Shown here in pieces: positions 1 to 8,379 of a DNA stretch of 64,000 nucleotides. The stretch comes from Loktanella sp. (GTDB taxonomy: Bacteria; Pseudomonadota; Alphaproteobacteria; Rhodobacterales; Rhodobacteraceae). The stretch is from the NCBI GenBank assembly GCA_017390475.1, contig JAFPBO010000008.1, positions 62,001-126,000 of the forward strand. The letters are read 5' to 3'. The translations under genes were made by a program, and so were the position numbers. The notes under the pieces are model-generated. The model had not been told where the DNA came from. It saw nothing but the letters and a program-made list of their open reading frames with translations, and did not search any database. Each line of letters begins with the position of its first letter. Within the stretch, counting starts at the first letter, position 1.

Positions 1-414
1 ATGCCCGTACCGTTTCATTTTGCCTTTCACGTCACCGATCTGGATGAGGCGCGGGAATTCTACAGCGGTGCCTTGGGCGCTGTCGAAGGCCGCTCAACCG
101 ACACCTGGGTTGATTTCGACTTTTTCGGTCATCAGTTGAGCCTGCATCTGGGCGAACCTTTCGCCAATGCACCCACGGGCAAGGTCGGCGATCACATGGT
201 GCCAATGCCGCATTTCGGTGTCGTGCTGCCGCTGGAAGACTGGACTGCGCTGGCTGGACGGCTGGAGGAACGGCAGACCGATTTCATCCTCGCCCCCTCG
301 GTCCGGTTCAAGGGCGAGCCAGGCGAGCAATGGACCATGTTCTTTCGCGACCCAGCGGGCAACCCGATCGAGGTCAAAGGCTTTGCTTCCGACAGCGGCA
401 TCTTTGCTGCCTGA
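1..414 (+). CDS. VOC family protein (glyoxalase/dioxygenase fold)
   Basis: 137 aa, a single vicinal-oxygen-chelate module. The N-terminus (FHFAFHVTDLDEAREFYSGALG) is the usual first beta-alpha unit of the family. A later stretch, MFFRDPAGNPIEVKGF, is the usual closing strand with a metal-ligand Glu (IEVK). Members bind a divalent metal and act as lyases, isomerases, dioxygenases or resistance proteins, and the substrate cannot be read from this sequence. The ATG is the first base of the window, so an upstream start cannot be excluded, but the N-terminus already matches the family start. It lies 74 bp upstream of an MFS transporter on the same strand, so co-transcription is possible. Confidence 0.85.
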   Translation: MPVPFHFAFHVTDLDEAREFYSGALGAVEGRSTDTWVDFDFFGHQLSLHLGEPFANAPTGKVGDHMVPMPHFGVVLPLEDWTALAGRLEERQTDFILAPSVRFKGEPGEQWTMFFRDPAGNPIEVKGFASDSGIFAA

Positions 415-488
415 CAGTGCATCCACCATTGCAGGCTGCCGCAGCCGCGCTTACGCTTTGCGGATGAACCCCGCCTGAAGGCTGCCGC

Positions 489-1733
489 ATGACCAAGGCA
501 TTGATCCGCACCAACCGTGACTATCGGCTGCTGTTATCGGCCAGTTCGGTGTCCAACCTGGGTGACGGGATCGCCATGGTGGCGCTGCCTTGGCTGGCGA
601 CCCTGCTGACCCGCGATCCGCTGCTGATCGCGGCTGTCGCCACGGCGCAACGGCTGCCATGGTTGTTGTTCGCTTTGCCTGCCGGGGTCTGGACCGACCG
701 TTCGGACCGGCGCTTGCTGATGCTGCGCGCCGATCTGATCCGCATGATCCTGATGATCTTTATCGTGTTGATGGTGGTGGCGCAGACCGGGTTGCCCTTG
801 CCGCAAGATGCCGCCCCGACCGCGATCCTGTCATTGATCGTGATCGCCTTTCTGTTCGGCTCGGCCGAGGTGATCCGCGACAATGCCGCCCAGACCATGC
901 TGCCCTCTATCGTGGCCCATGTCGATCTGGAACGCGCCAATGGCCAGATGTGGAGCGCGGAACAAGTGACCGGCCAGTTTATCGGGCCGCCCTTGGCCGG
1001 GGTGCTGATCGCGGCTGCGGTGGTCTGGCCGTTCGGCATTGATGCGTCGATCTATGCGCTGTCGGCTGTTTTGATCTGGATGATCGCGCTGCCGCCCCGC
1101 AAGGCCAAGGTGACCTCCCGGTTCTGGGCTGCACTGCGCGAGGGGCTGGGATGGATGCGCCGCAATCCGGTGATCCTGCGGCTGGCGATCATGCTGGGCG
1201 TGATCAATGCGGTCTTTATCGGTGGCATGACCATCCTGGTGCTTTATGCCCAAGAGGTGCTGGGCCTGTCCGCGACGGGCTATGGCCTGCTGCTGACCTT
1301 TGGCGCGATGGGCGGCGTGGCCGGTGGGGTGCTGGCCCCGGCAGTGGCGGCACGGCTGGGAATGCGGCGCAGCCTGCTGGTGGCGCTTGGCGGTTTTGTC
1401 ATCGTGCAGCTGATGATCGGGCTGTTCAGCACGCCTGCAATGGTGGCGACAGCGCTGTTTTTCGAGGCGGCGGCGGGGATGTTGTGGAATGTGGTCACCG
1501 TCAGCTATCGGCAGCGGCTGATCCCGGATGATCTGCTGGGCCGGGTCAATTCAGTTTACCGGTTCTTTGGCTGGGGCGCGATGCCTTTTGGCGCGATGGG
1601 GGCGGGGGTGCTGGTCACGGTGCTGACGCCGGTGCTGGGGCGGCAAGAGGCGCTGCATGCGCCCTATCTGTTCGCCGCGCTGATCTGCGCCCTTTTGACA
1701 ATCTATGCGATGGCCCGCCTGCGGTTCGACTGA
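489..1733 (+). CDS. MFS transporter, putative exporter (EntS/MFS_3-like)
   Basis: 414 aa, highly hydrophobic throughout with about 12 predicted membrane helices. The N-terminus NRDYRLLLSASSVSNLGDGIAMVALPWLA matches the MFS_3/EntS-like branch, and the loop GVWTDRSDRRLLM between helices 2 and 3 is the family's motif A (G-x-x-x-D-R-x-x-R). This branch mostly exports siderophores or drugs by proton antiport; the substrate here is unknown. The start has only a weak upstream AAGG. A perfect GC palindrome follows the stop at 1738-1757 and may end the transcript. The VOC gene upstream points to detoxification or export of a small molecule, but that is inference. Confidence 0.88.
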   Translation: MTKALIRTNRDYRLLLSASSVSNLGDGIAMVALPWLATLLTRDPLLIAAVATAQRLPWLLFALPAGVWTDRSDRRLLMLRADLIRMILMIFIVLMVVAQTGLPLPQDAAPTAILSLIVIAFLFGSAEVIRDNAAQTMLPSIVAHVDLERANGQMWSAEQVTGQFIGPPLAGVLIAAAVVWPFGIDASIYALSAVLIWMIALPPRKAKVTSRFWAALREGLGWMRRNPVILRLAIMLGVINAVFIGGMTILVLYAQEVLGLSATGYGLLLTFGAMGGVAGGVLAPAVAARLGMRRSLLVALGGFVIVQLMIGLFSTPAMVATALFFEAAAGMLWNVVTVSYRQRLIPDDLLGRVNSVYRFFGWGAMPFGAMGAGVLVTVLTPVLGRQEALHAPYLFAALICALLTIYAMARLRFD

Positions 1734-1737
1734 CTAG

Positions 1738-1757
1738 ACCTTCCCCGCGGGGAAGGT
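1738..1757. repeat. Perfect GC palindrome after the MFS gene
   Basis: Perfect 20-bp palindrome with core CTTCCCCGCGGGGAAG, starting 5 bp after the MFS stop. The same core occurs twice after trkH (39902-39923 and 39930-39949). It has no loop bases and no long T run, so it is either a weak terminator/RNA-end stabiliser or a small dispersed palindromic repeat. Confidence 0.6.
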
Positions 1758-1860
1758 TCTGCGGCCACCAAAAAGCGGATCATCGCCGTAGCGGGCATTG
1801 TCGAACCCTGTCTTGTGTGTCATCCAATGCTGCCGCACAAGCGGGCATGCAAGACGGGAT

Positions 1861-2352
1861 ATGATGCTGATGCGGGAAATCTGGACAACGATTGTGGCAG
1901 AATTTTCAGACCTGCCGGACCTCGCGACGATCACCCTGATCACCGTGCGGCTGGTGATCGCGGCGGTGCTGGGCGGTGTGCTTGGCTATGAACGTGAACG
2001 CAAGGGGCGCAGCGCCGGGGTGCGGACCCATATGCTGGTTGCGGTGGGCGCGGCATTATTCGTCATTGGTCCGATGCAGGCGGGCATGGAGATTGCGGAT
2101 ATGTCCCGCGTCTTGCAAGGCATCGTGCAAGGGATCGGTTTTCTGGGGGCAGGGGCAATCATCGTGCACAGGTCCCAGCATCAGGTAGAAGGGCTGACCA
2201 CTGCCGCCGGGGTCTGGGCCACGGCGGGGATCGGCGTGATCGTCGGTCTGGGGCTGGAGGCGACAGCGATCCTATCGACAGCCGTGGTGCTGATCATCCT
2301 TGCCGTCGTGCCCTATGTGCTGCCCAAAGACAGCGAGACCCCGCGAGAGTAA
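1861..2352 (+). CDS. MgtC/SapB family membrane protein
   Basis: 163 aa from the ATG at 1861, preceded by AAGACGGGAT as a plausible ribosome site. Start codons at 1864 and 1870 are also in frame. It has about five membrane helices and the family blocks GYERERKGRSAGVRTHMLVAVGAALF, then GIGFLGAGAIIVHRSQ, then GLTTAAGVWATAGIGVIVGLG. MgtC-like proteins are inner-membrane proteins linked to Mg2+ limitation, modulation of the F-type ATPase and intracellular survival; most environmental homologues lack an assigned role. It stands alone, with a convergent sulfatase gene 28 bp downstream. Confidence 0.88.
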   Translation: MMLMREIWTTIVAEFSDLPDLATITLITVRLVIAAVLGGVLGYERERKGRSAGVRTHMLVAVGAALFVIGPMQAGMEIADMSRVLQGIVQGIGFLGAGAIIVHRSQHQVEGLTTAAGVWATAGIGVIVGLGLEATAILSTAVVLIILAVVPYVLPKDSETPRE

Positions 2353-2380
2353 GGCAGGCAACAGCCCGGTCTGTCCCCGG

Positions 2381-3676
2381 CTAGATATGCAACCCCCAAT
2401 CGCGGCTGGTGGCAACCAGATCGGCGTAAAGGCCCGCATGGGCGGGGTGATCCGGGCCAAGGTCACGTAATTGCCAGAAATCTTCTTTAATATCATATAT
2501 TTGCGTCGTATTATCAATGTATCGGATGATCCGGTAATCACCTTTGCGCAGCGATGCATTGTTATGAAAAAACGTCGGCACAGCGCGTGGTCTTGGTGGT
2601 TTACCTTCCAGCCAAGGACGCAGGCTTTGTCCGACGCTGCCGCTGATCTCGCCCAGATCAAGGTAATCCAGCACGGTTGGGCCGACATCGATGGTGCTGA
2701 CCGGGTCGTGGATCGCCTGTCCTGTGGTCTGGCCCGGCAGGTGGATGATCAACGGTACATTGGCCACCTGTTCCCACAGGGTGCTTTTCTGCATCCGGTC
2801 CTTGTTGCCCAGATGAAAGCCGTGATCGGCCAGAATGATGACGATCGTGGTGTCGGCATGACGCGACTGACGCAACGCCCGCCAGACCCGACCCAATTGA
2901 TCATCGACCAGCGAATAGGCGGAAAAGTAGTTGCGCACACTTTGCTTCCACCAGCGCAGGCGGCGGTTCAGCAATTCCTTTCGGGGTGGAAAGGTGCTGT
3001 CGGCATAGGCATTGCTGTCATAGCCATTGGCCCAATCCTCGGGTTGTTCAAATTGCGGCAGCCGGTACATGTTCTTGAACCGGGCAGGCGTGGCAAAGGG
3101 TGTATGCGGACTGTGAAATCCGACCTCGCGGTAAAACGGCTGGTCGCGGTCATAGCTGTCCAGAAACGCAATCGCCGATTCCGCGGAACGGGTATCATAG
3201 AAAATATCGTCATCCTTGGGGTCGAGCGTCGCCAGACCGTTCTTGTAGCCGCCGAAATGTGTGGTGGCGATCTGCCGGAAGACCGGGCTCACAAAATCCT
3301 TTTGTTCATCGGAAAATAGGATCGAATGTACCGGTTCCGGCAGTGGCAAATGGCCGTGATGCACCTTGCCGCCTGAAGAACAGAAATAGCCATCCTGTCT
3401 GAGCCGGTAAGGCCACATGATCCTGGGATCATGCAGGTCAAACACATTGTCCTTATTGGCATGAACACCCAGCTGATGGGGCGTGCGCCCGGACATGAAA
3501 CTGGCCCGCGCCGGGTTGCAGACCGTGGCCGGGCTATAGGCGGCGTGAAATGCGGTGGATTGGGCGCAGATCCGGTCCAGGTTGGGGGTCAGCAGCGGTT
3601 GCTGGAACGCCGTTTTATAGGGCCAATAGGCCACTGCATCGTCAAAACTGACCAGCAAGATATTCGGTTTTGTCAC
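2381..3676 (-). CDS. Sulfatase (type I, formylglycine-dependent)
   Basis: 431 aa. The N-terminus has NILLVSFDDA, whose Asp pair is a metal ligand. CNPARASFMSGR carries the C-x-P-x-R signature in which Cys53 would be converted to formylglycine. The C-terminal half has ILADHGFHLGNKDRMQKSTLWEQ, the second metal-site block, resembling iduronate-2-sulfatase/choline-sulfatase relatives. It would hydrolyse a sulfate ester; the substrate is unknown and no signal peptide is visible, so it seems cytoplasmic. The start is GTG with a weak ribosome site and no in-frame ATG nearby. Local base composition is lower in GC than in the neighbours, mainly in the C-terminal codons (2460-2580). A glycosyltransferase-like gene lies 51 bp upstream on the same strand, suggesting sulfated glycan turnover. 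Confidence 0.85.
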   Translation of the reverse strand: MTKPNILLVSFDDAVAYWPYKTAFQQPLLTPNLDRICAQSTAFHAAYSPATVCNPARASFMSGRTPHQLGVHANKDNVFDLHDPRIMWPYRLRQDGYFCSSGGKVHHGHLPLPEPVHSILFSDEQKDFVSPVFRQIATTHFGGYKNGLATLDPKDDDIFYDTRSAESAIAFLDSYDRDQPFYREVGFHSPHTPFATPARFKNMYRLPQFEQPEDWANGYDSNAYADSTFPPRKELLNRRLRWWKQSVRNYFSAYSLVDDQLGRVWRALRQSRHADTTIVIILADHGFHLGNKDRMQKSTLWEQVANVPLIIHLPGQTTGQAIHDPVSTIDVGPTVLDYLDLGEISGSVGQSLRPWLEGKPPRPRAVPTFFHNNASLRKGDYRIIRYIDNTTQIYDIKEDFWQLRDLGPDHPAHAGLYADLVATSRDWGLHI

Positions 3677-3702
3677 CCGGTTTCACCATTTACATACACA
3701 CA

Positions 3703-3720
3703 GGCGGGCCGATGCCCGCC
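3703..3720. repeat. GC hairpin between glycosyltransferase-like and sulfatase genes
   Basis: Inverted repeat GGCGGGC-cgat-GCCCGCC in the 51-bp gap between the two minus-strand genes. There is no T run on either side, so it is more likely an intercistronic RNA-stabilising hairpin than a strong terminator. Confidence 0.45.
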
Positions 3721-3727
3721 GACATTA

Positions 3728-4714
3728 TTACCGCACCCAGAACCCTGCGGCCCTGATCTTGTTGCGGATCGCCTGTTCGCGCCGGGGCAGATCGGCCCGG
3801 TCAAACAACGCCCGTACCTTATGCCCCTGACCCTGATAGACCATCCGTTTGAACGGTTCATGCTGCTTGAGCAGTTTCTTGATCTTGTTGGGCGCGCAGA
3901 CCTCTTCCAGCGTGGCGATCTGGTCATCGGTGGCGCGGGCGTAAAACAATGGCAGCAATCTGTAGTGATAGGTCAGGTCCCCATCCAACCCGCCGAGTTC
4001 CGGGCCCGGCCTGCCGCCCCCCAGCGCGTGGATCACCAACGGCAGCGCCACCTGGTCCAGCCAGGGGTCCAGCGGCTGGATCACCAGTTCGGGCGGTGCA
4101 TCATCGCGGATCGCCACCGCATATTCAGTGAACTTTTGCCCGAAGGCCGCAGGATCAGCCCCGAAAAACCATCCCGCGTTGAAATAAAGATAGCGCTGCC
4201 AGAATTCATCGGGCTGCGAAAGATCGAGCGACGTCTCGAAATCCAGCCCGAATTTATCGTAAAGCGATTTCCAGATCGCAGTATAGCCGGGCCAGTATAA
4301 ATCCTCGACCGGCCAGGTGCCGGTCCGGTTCATCGAGGCGGCAGGGCGGGTGAAATTGAATTCAACCGCGCCGATATCGCCGGTGATCAGCGTGTCGCTG
4401 TCGAAAAACACGAACGGATCCCCTGCGGGCAGGGTCTGGAGCCCTTCGATCTTGTTGCCCTGCGGATAGCTTTGCCCGAAATATTCATTGGTAAACGGCT
4501 GCACCTCGGCATCCAGCGCGACCAGCGCCGCCTTGATATCCGGCATCATTCGCGGGTCATGGTCCCACAGCGGCCCCGGCTGCGGTTCGGCCACGATCAC
4601 GCGTCCGGTAAAGCCCGGTGTCTTGGCACGCAGGCTGGCGACGAACAGCAAAGCCTCGTATTGCAACCTGCCGTTCTGTCCGATGATCATGATATTATAG
4701 GGTATCGTCATCAC
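3728..4714 (-). CDS. Putative glycosyltransferase-like protein (GT-A type)
   Basis: 328 aa with no signal peptide. The central segment PFVFFDSDTLITGD has the D-x-D arrangement that binds the nucleotide-sugar metal in GT-A enzymes, preceded by a Rossmann-like N-terminus (YNIMIIGQNGRLQYEALLFVASLRAK). The rest is rich in Trp, Tyr and Pro, as in glycan-active enzymes. I do not recognise a named family, so the function is inferred from the D-x-D motif. It precedes the sulfatase and was probably transcribed with it. The tRNA-Tyr gene upstream is on the same strand, 83 bp away. Alternative: a non-catalytic GT-like protein of cell-surface glycan assembly. Confidence 0.55.
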   Translation of the reverse strand: MMTIPYNIMIIGQNGRLQYEALLFVASLRAKTPGFTGRVIVAEPQPGPLWDHDPRMMPDIKAALVALDAEVQPFTNEYFGQSYPQGNKIEGLQTLPAGDPFVFFDSDTLITGDIGAVEFNFTRPAASMNRTGTWPVEDLYWPGYTAIWKSLYDKFGLDFETSLDLSQPDEFWQRYLYFNAGWFFGADPAAFGQKFTEYAVAIRDDAPPELVIQPLDPWLDQVALPLVIHALGGGRPGPELGGLDGDLTYHYRLLPLFYARATDDQIATLEEVCAPNKIKKLLKQHEPFKRMVYQGQGHKVRALFDRADLPRREQAIRNKIRAAGFWVR

Positions 4715-4797
4715 GGCAGTCCTTTGTCACGGCCCGCGCAATATTTAGCGCGAAGCGGTGACGCAACGCAACCAAGCTGATGAGTATAAAGGAAAAG

Positions 4798-4881
4798 TGG
4801 TGGGCGACCCTGGAATCGAACCAGGCGTGCGTCTCCGCGAGGGAGTTACAGTCCCCTGCCACACCTTGCGGCCTGTCGCCC
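4798..4881 (-). tRNA. tRNA-Tyr (anticodon GTA)
   Basis: 84 nt on the minus strand with a 7-bp acceptor stem (GGGCGAC with GTCGCCC), discriminator A and encoded CCA. The anticodon loop CTGTAAC gives GTA, the T arm is CCTGG-TTCGATT-CCAGG, and there is a long class II variable arm as expected for tyrosine tRNA. The D arm is GCC-GCAAGGTGT-GGC. Confidence 0.97.
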
Positions 4882-5005
4882 ACTGGCGCGGTGATTACCT
4901 GTGGCCCCCAGTGCCGTCAACAGCAAAAACACCAATATTGTGCGCCCCTTCACAGCGGCGGCAATGTCGCGTATCGACGGGGCAAATGTCAGGACAGGTC
5001 GCGAT

Positions 5006-5782
5006 ATGAAAAAGCCGGATTGGGTGATTGCCAAGGAACAAGCCAAGCGTGTGGCTGCCAATGAAACCATCTGGTTGTTCGGTCTGCATGCTGTGCGCGA
5101 TGCGCTGGAAAACCCCAAGCGCGAAAAGCTGCGCCTTGTCGTGACCCGCAACGCGCTGGAACGGCTGGGTGACGCCGTGCCAGCCAGCGGGATGGAACCC
5201 GAAATCAGCGATCCGCGCAAATTTGCCGCCCCGCTGGACCCGCAATCGGTGCATCAGGGGGCGGCGTTGGAAGTCAAACCGCTGGATTGGGGATCGTTGC
5301 AGGATGTCGCCCTGCGTGAAGGCCCGATGCCGCCGCGTATCGTGCTGCTGGACCGGGTGACCGATCCGCATAACGTGGGCGCGATTTTGCGCTCTGCCGA
5401 GGTGTTCGGTGCGCGCGCGGTTGTGGCGATGCAGCGCCATGCCGCGCCTGAGACGGGCGCGCTGGCCAAGACTGCCAGCGGCGCGCTGGAACGTCAGCCC
5501 TATCTGCGGGTGCGCAATCTGGCCGATGCGATCACAGAATTGCAGCAGATGGGTTATCTGGTACTGGGGCTGGATGGCGAGGCGGAGATGACTATCGAGG
5601 CCGCTGTTGAGGGCAAACGTGACCGTGCCGTCGCCCTTGTGATGGGGGCCGAAGGGCCGGGGCTGCGCGACAAGACGCGCGAGACCTGTGACGCGCTGGT
5701 GCGGATCGATGCGGCGGCGGCTTTCGGCTCTTTAAACGTTTCAAATGCGGCGGCGGTGGCGCTTTACGCGGCCCGCGGTTGA
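5006..5782 (+). CDS. rlmB: 23S rRNA (guanosine-2'-O-)-methyltransferase, RlmB-like (SpoU/TrmH family)
   Basis: 258 aa from the ATG at 5006, preceded 8 nt upstream by AGGACAGG; a longer in-frame reading from 4901 has no ribosome site. The N-terminal substrate-binding domain (WLFGLHAVRDALENPKR) is followed by the SPOUT knotted methyltransferase domain: RIVLLDRVTDPHNVGAILRSAEVFGA (motif 1), VALVMGAEGPGLR (motif 2), and RIDAAAAFGSLNVSNAAAVALY (motif 3). It would methylate the 2'-OH of a 23S rRNA guanosine using SAM. Family assignment is firm; assignment to the exact rRNA site is by similarity only. A structured RNA lies immediately downstream. Confidence 0.88.
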   Translation: MKKPDWVIAKEQAKRVAANETIWLFGLHAVRDALENPKREKLRLVVTRNALERLGDAVPASGMEPEISDPRKFAAPLDPQSVHQGAALEVKPLDWGSLQDVALREGPMPPRIVLLDRVTDPHNVGAILRSAEVFGARAVVAMQRHAAPETGALAKTASGALERQPYLRVRNLADAITELQQMGYLVLGLDGEAEMTIEAAVEGKRDRAVALVMGAEGPGLRDKTRETCDALVRIDAAAAFGSLNVSNAAAVALYAARG

Positions 5783-5825
5783 TCGATTCACGCGGATCAG
5801 CCCGATCACGTTTTTATCACGACTT

Positions 5826-5959
5826 GATGAGGGAACCTTTTGTTGTCTGAAACGCTTACCATGTACCTCCCATGAGGCAGCCTTTGGAACCGGCTGTTTC
5901 AAACTCACTGTCCCTCGTTCCATAACTCGCGCCCGGGCCCAAGCCTGGGCGCTTTTTTA
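5826..5959 (+). ncRNA. Candidate structured small RNA or structured 3' UTR
   Basis: A 195-bp gap between rlmB and the CoA-binding gene can fold as nested stems. An outer stem GAGGGA (5829-5834) pairs with TCCCTC (5911-5916). An inner stem TGAAA (5848-5852) pairs with TTTCA (5897-5901) and encloses two hairpins, CCTC-CCAT-GAGG (5866-5877) and CAGCC-9 nt loop-GGCTG (5878-5896). A strong intrinsic terminator follows at 5929-5959. CTCCC in a hairpin loop could act as an anti-Shine-Dalgarno seed. I do not recognise a known RNA family, and the 5' end and promoter are unclear. It could be its own gene or be processed from the rlmB 3' UTR. Confidence 0.5.
5929..5959 (+). terminator. Strong intrinsic terminator
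   Basis: Ten-base-pair stem GCGCCCGGGC / GCCTGGGCGC (one G-T pair) with a CCAA loop, followed directly by TTTTTTAT. It ends whatever transcript covers the rlmB 3' region or the candidate small RNA. The CoA-binding gene starts only 19 bp beyond, so that gene must be transcribed by readthrough or from a promoter inside this region. Confidence 0.85.
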
Positions 5960-5977
5960 TTCGCAAGGGGTGACCCG

Positions 5978-6397
5978 ATGACAGATGATGATCTTCTCCG
6001 TATTGTTCTGGAACGCACCAAGGTGATTGCTTTGGTCGGTGCCTCGGCCAACCCAGCGCGCCCCAGCCATCAGGTGGGGGCCTATCTGCGCCAGCAGGGC
6101 TATCGCGTGATCCCGGTCAATCCGGGGCTGGCAGGGCAGCAATTGCTGGGTGAGACGGTCTATGCGACCTTGGCGGATGTGCCGGATGACGTTGATATGG
6201 TCGATATTTTCCGTCAATCGGACGCAGTGCCTGCGATTGTTGATGAGGCTTTGGCGCGCTGGCCCGACCTGCAGACGATCTGGATGCAGATTGGGGTGAT
6301 GCATGAAGCGGCGGCGCAAGTGGCGCAGGCACGCGGTGTTGATGTGGTGCAGGGCCGCTGTCCCAAGATTGAACTTGCGCGGTTGTTCGGGCGGTAG
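5978..6397 (+). CDS. CoA-binding protein (YccU-like)
   Basis: 139 aa. A Rossmann-type CoA-binding domain spans nearly the whole protein: VIALVGASANPARPSHQVGAYL near the start is the CoA-binding P-loop-like turn, then YRVIPVNPG, and WMQIGVMHEAAA matches the family. The domain is the same one found at the N-terminus of ADP-forming acyl-CoA synthetases, but the catalytic parts are absent here. The role of stand-alone members is not well defined. Ribosome site AAGGGG lies just upstream. It follows a terminator at 5929-5959. Confidence 0.85.
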   Translation: MTDDDLLRIVLERTKVIALVGASANPARPSHQVGAYLRQQGYRVIPVNPGLAGQQLLGETVYATLADVPDDVDMVDIFRQSDAVPAIVDEALARWPDLQTIWMQIGVMHEAAAQVAQARGVDVVQGRCPKIELARLFGR

Positions 6398-6403
6398 GGT
6401 TCA

Positions 6404-6446
6404 GGGGCTCCGCCCCTTACCCCGGAGTATTTGCAGAAATAAGAAG
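6404..6446 (+). repeat. Interspersed intergenic repeat, GAGTATTT subtype, variant copy
   Basis: GGGGCTCCGCCCC hairpin (6404-6416), then CGGAGTATTTGCAGAAATAAGAAG to 6446 read on the plus strand in separate blocks. It fills the gap between the convergent CoA-binding and hisE genes. It shares the GGAGTATTT...AAGAAG tail with copies at 11533, 23112 and 52723. Confidence 0.6.
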
Positions 6447-6752
6447 TTACCTGTTGGCTTTTTCGCTGATGCCAGAGGTGCCTTGGCGGCGGGCCAATTC
6501 GGCGATGACGTCCGACAATGGCACGTCGCGCGCTGTCAGCATCACCAGCAGGTGGTAGAGGACATCTGCCGCCTCTGATGTCAGCTTTTCACGGTCGCCT
6601 TTGACGGCTTCGATGATCGCCTCAATCGCTTCTTCGCCGAATTTCTCGGCGCATTTTTCCGGGCCTTTGGCCAGAAGTTGTGCTGTCCAGCTGCTTGCCG
6701 GGTCCGCGTCTTTACGTGACGCAATCAGGGCGGCGAGATCGTCGAGTGTCAT
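6447..6752 (-). CDS. hisE: Phosphoribosyl-ATP pyrophosphatase
   Basis: 101 aa, all-alpha NTP-pyrophosphohydrolase (MazG-like) fold. The residues [13 protein letters not shown], then [16 protein letters not shown], give the E-E-x-x-E ... E-x-x-D metal-binding pattern. It removes pyrophosphate from phosphoribosyl-ATP, the second step of histidine synthesis. It is a stand-alone enzyme, not fused to HisI. Its start overlaps the hisF stop by 4 bp (ATGA type), so the two are translationally coupled as the last genes of hisA-hisF-hisE. Confidence 0.95.
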   Translation of the reverse strand: MTLDDLAALIASRKDADPASSWTAQLLAKGPEKCAEKFGEEAIEAIIEAVKGDREKLTSEAADVLYHLLVMLTARDVPLSDVIAELARRQGTSGISEKANR

Positions 6753-7507
6753 GGCCGCACCGCGATTCCTGCGGCGGCCATATGCGCCTTGGCCTGTCCG
6801 ATTGTGAAAGTGCCGAAATGAAAGATCGAGGCCGCCAGCACGGCAGAGGCACCGCCTTCGGTCACGCCTTCGACCAGATGATCCAATGTGCCGACACCGC
6901 CAGAGGCGATCACTGGCACATCCACCGCATCTGATATCGCACGGGTCAGGGGCAGGTTGAACCCGGCTTTGGTGCCGTCGCGGTCCATTGAGGTCAGCAG
7001 GATTTCACCGGCACCTTTGGCCACGACCGTCTGGGCAAATTCCACCGCGTCGATGCCTGTCGCGCGCCTGCCGCCATGGGTGAAGATTTCCCATCTGCCG
7101 GGGGCCACGGTTTTCGCATCAATCGCCACGACGATACATTGCGAGCCAAAGCGCATCGCGGCCTCGGCCACCACATCGGGGTTGGCGACGGCGGCGGAAT
7201 TGAAGCTGACCTTATCCGCCCCCGCCAGCAGCAGGTCGCGCACATCGTGATGAGTCCGCACGCCGCCGCCAATGGTCAGCGGCATAAAGCATTGTTCCGC
7301 CGTGCGGGTGGCGAGGTCGAACATCGTGCCGCGGTTTTCATGGGTGGCTTTGATGTCGAGGAACACCAGTTCATCTGCGCCCGCTGCGTTATAGGCCATG
7401 GCCTGTTCCACAGGATCGCCGGCGTCGATCAGATCGACGAAATTCACGCCTTTCACGGTGCGCCCTTCGGCGACGTCAAGGCAGGGGATGATGCGGGTTT
7501 TCAGCAT
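6749..7507 (-). CDS. hisF: Imidazole glycerol phosphate synthase, cyclase subunit
   Basis: 252 aa, usual family length, (beta/alpha)8 barrel. [23 protein letters not shown] at the N-terminus has the catalytic Asp of strand 1 (CLD). The strand-5 block [17 protein letters not shown] holds the second catalytic Asp, and phosphate loops TIGGGVR and VIASGGVG are present. With HisH it makes imidazole-glycerol phosphate and AICAR from PRFAR and ammonia. It sits 9 bp after hisA and overlaps hisE. The partner hisH is about 1.8 kb upstream in the first his block. Confidence 0.97.
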   Translation of the reverse strand: MLKTRIIPCLDVAEGRTVKGVNFVDLIDAGDPVEQAMAYNAAGADELVFLDIKATHENRGTMFDLATRTAEQCFMPLTIGGGVRTHHDVRDLLLAGADKVSFNSAAVANPDVVAEAAMRFGSQCIVVAIDAKTVAPGRWEIFTHGGRRATGIDAVEFAQTVVAKGAGEILLTSMDRDGTKAGFNLPLTRAISDAVDVPVIASGGVGTLDHLVEGVTEGGASAVLAASIFHFGTFTIGQAKAHMAAAGIAVRP

Positions 7508-7516
7508 GTTCTTTGT

Positions 7517-8251
7517 CTAGGCTTGTCGTGCGGGTTCGGCAAGGACGCGCAGCGCCTCTGCCAGATCCAGCGCGCCGTCATAGAGCGCGCGGCCCGAGAT
7601 CGCGCCAGCAATGACGCCGGTGTCGCGCAAAGCGGTCAGATCAGCCAGTGATGAGATACCGCCGGAGGCGATCACCGGGATGCTGACCGCGCGGGCCAAA
7701 TCGGCAGTGGCGTCAATATTGGGGCCTTTCATCGCACCATCGCGCATGATGTCGGTGTAGATGATCGCGGCGATTCCGGCATCTTCGAACGACCTTGCCA
7801 GATCGGTGACCATCACATCGGTTTCCTCGGCCCAGCCACGTGTCGCAACGCGCCCGTTGCGGGCATCAAGACCGACGGCGACCTGCCCCGGAAATGCGCG
7901 TGCCGCCTGCCGCACAAGATCAGGGTTTTCCACTGCCACCGTGCCCAGAATCACCCGGGCGAGCCCTTTGTCCAGCCAGGCTTCAATCGTTGCCATGTCA
8001 CGGATACCGCCGCCGAGTTGGGCAGGCACCTTGCAGGCCTTCAGGATCGCCTCGACTGGGGCGGCGTTGACCGGCGTACCTGCGAAAGCACCGTTCAGAT
8101 CGACCAGATGCAACCATTCGCAGCCTGCATCGACAAAGGCGCGCGCCTGTGCCGCCGGATCATCGTTGAACACCGTGGTCTGGTCCATGTCGCCATGCAC
8201 CAGCCGCACGGCTTGCCCGTCTTTGAGGTCGATGGCGGGGTACAGGATCAT
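7517..8251 (-). CDS. hisA: ProFAR isomerase
   Basis: 244 aa (beta/alpha)8 barrel. [21 protein letters not shown] holds the catalytic Asp8 region, [16 protein letters not shown] the second catalytic Asp, and QLGGGIRD and VIASGGISS are the two phosphate-binding loops. It performs the Amadori rearrangement of ProFAR to PRFAR, the substrate of HisF-HisH. First gene of the hisA-hisF-hisE block; a DUF2147 gene starts on the opposite strand 128 bp upstream, so the shared gap should carry the promoters. Confidence 0.97.
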   Translation of the reverse strand: MILYPAIDLKDGQAVRLVHGDMDQTTVFNDDPAAQARAFVDAGCEWLHLVDLNGAFAGTPVNAAPVEAILKACKVPAQLGGGIRDMATIEAWLDKGLARVILGTVAVENPDLVRQAARAFPGQVAVGLDARNGRVATRGWAEETDVMVTDLARSFEDAGIAAIIYTDIMRDGAMKGPNIDATADLARAVSIPVIASGGISSLADLTALRDTGVIAGAISGRALYDGALDLAEALRVLAEPARQA

Positions 8252-8379
8252 GTTTGTGGCCTTTCACGGTATCTGGCCCCGTTATGCATGGCCCGCGCGG
8301 GAATGCAACGCAGCGTCAGACTTGATTGCGCGAAGAGGGCAGGGACAATCTATGCAGAGTTCAAGGGGAGGAGACCCAA

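Noticed and set aside
2471-3319. 282-codon plus-strand frame opposite the sulfatase
   Set aside because: The sulfatase motifs (CNPAR, ADHGFHLG) on the minus strand decide the coding strand.
4758-5064. Short frames crossing the tRNA-Tyr gene
   Set aside because: They run through the tRNA and lack ribosome sites; the tRNA is certain from its cloverleaf.
5745-5981. 78-codon frame over the rlmB-CoA-binding gap
   Set aside because: It overlaps a terminator stem and the structured RNA, has no ribosome site, and shows no protein-like composition.
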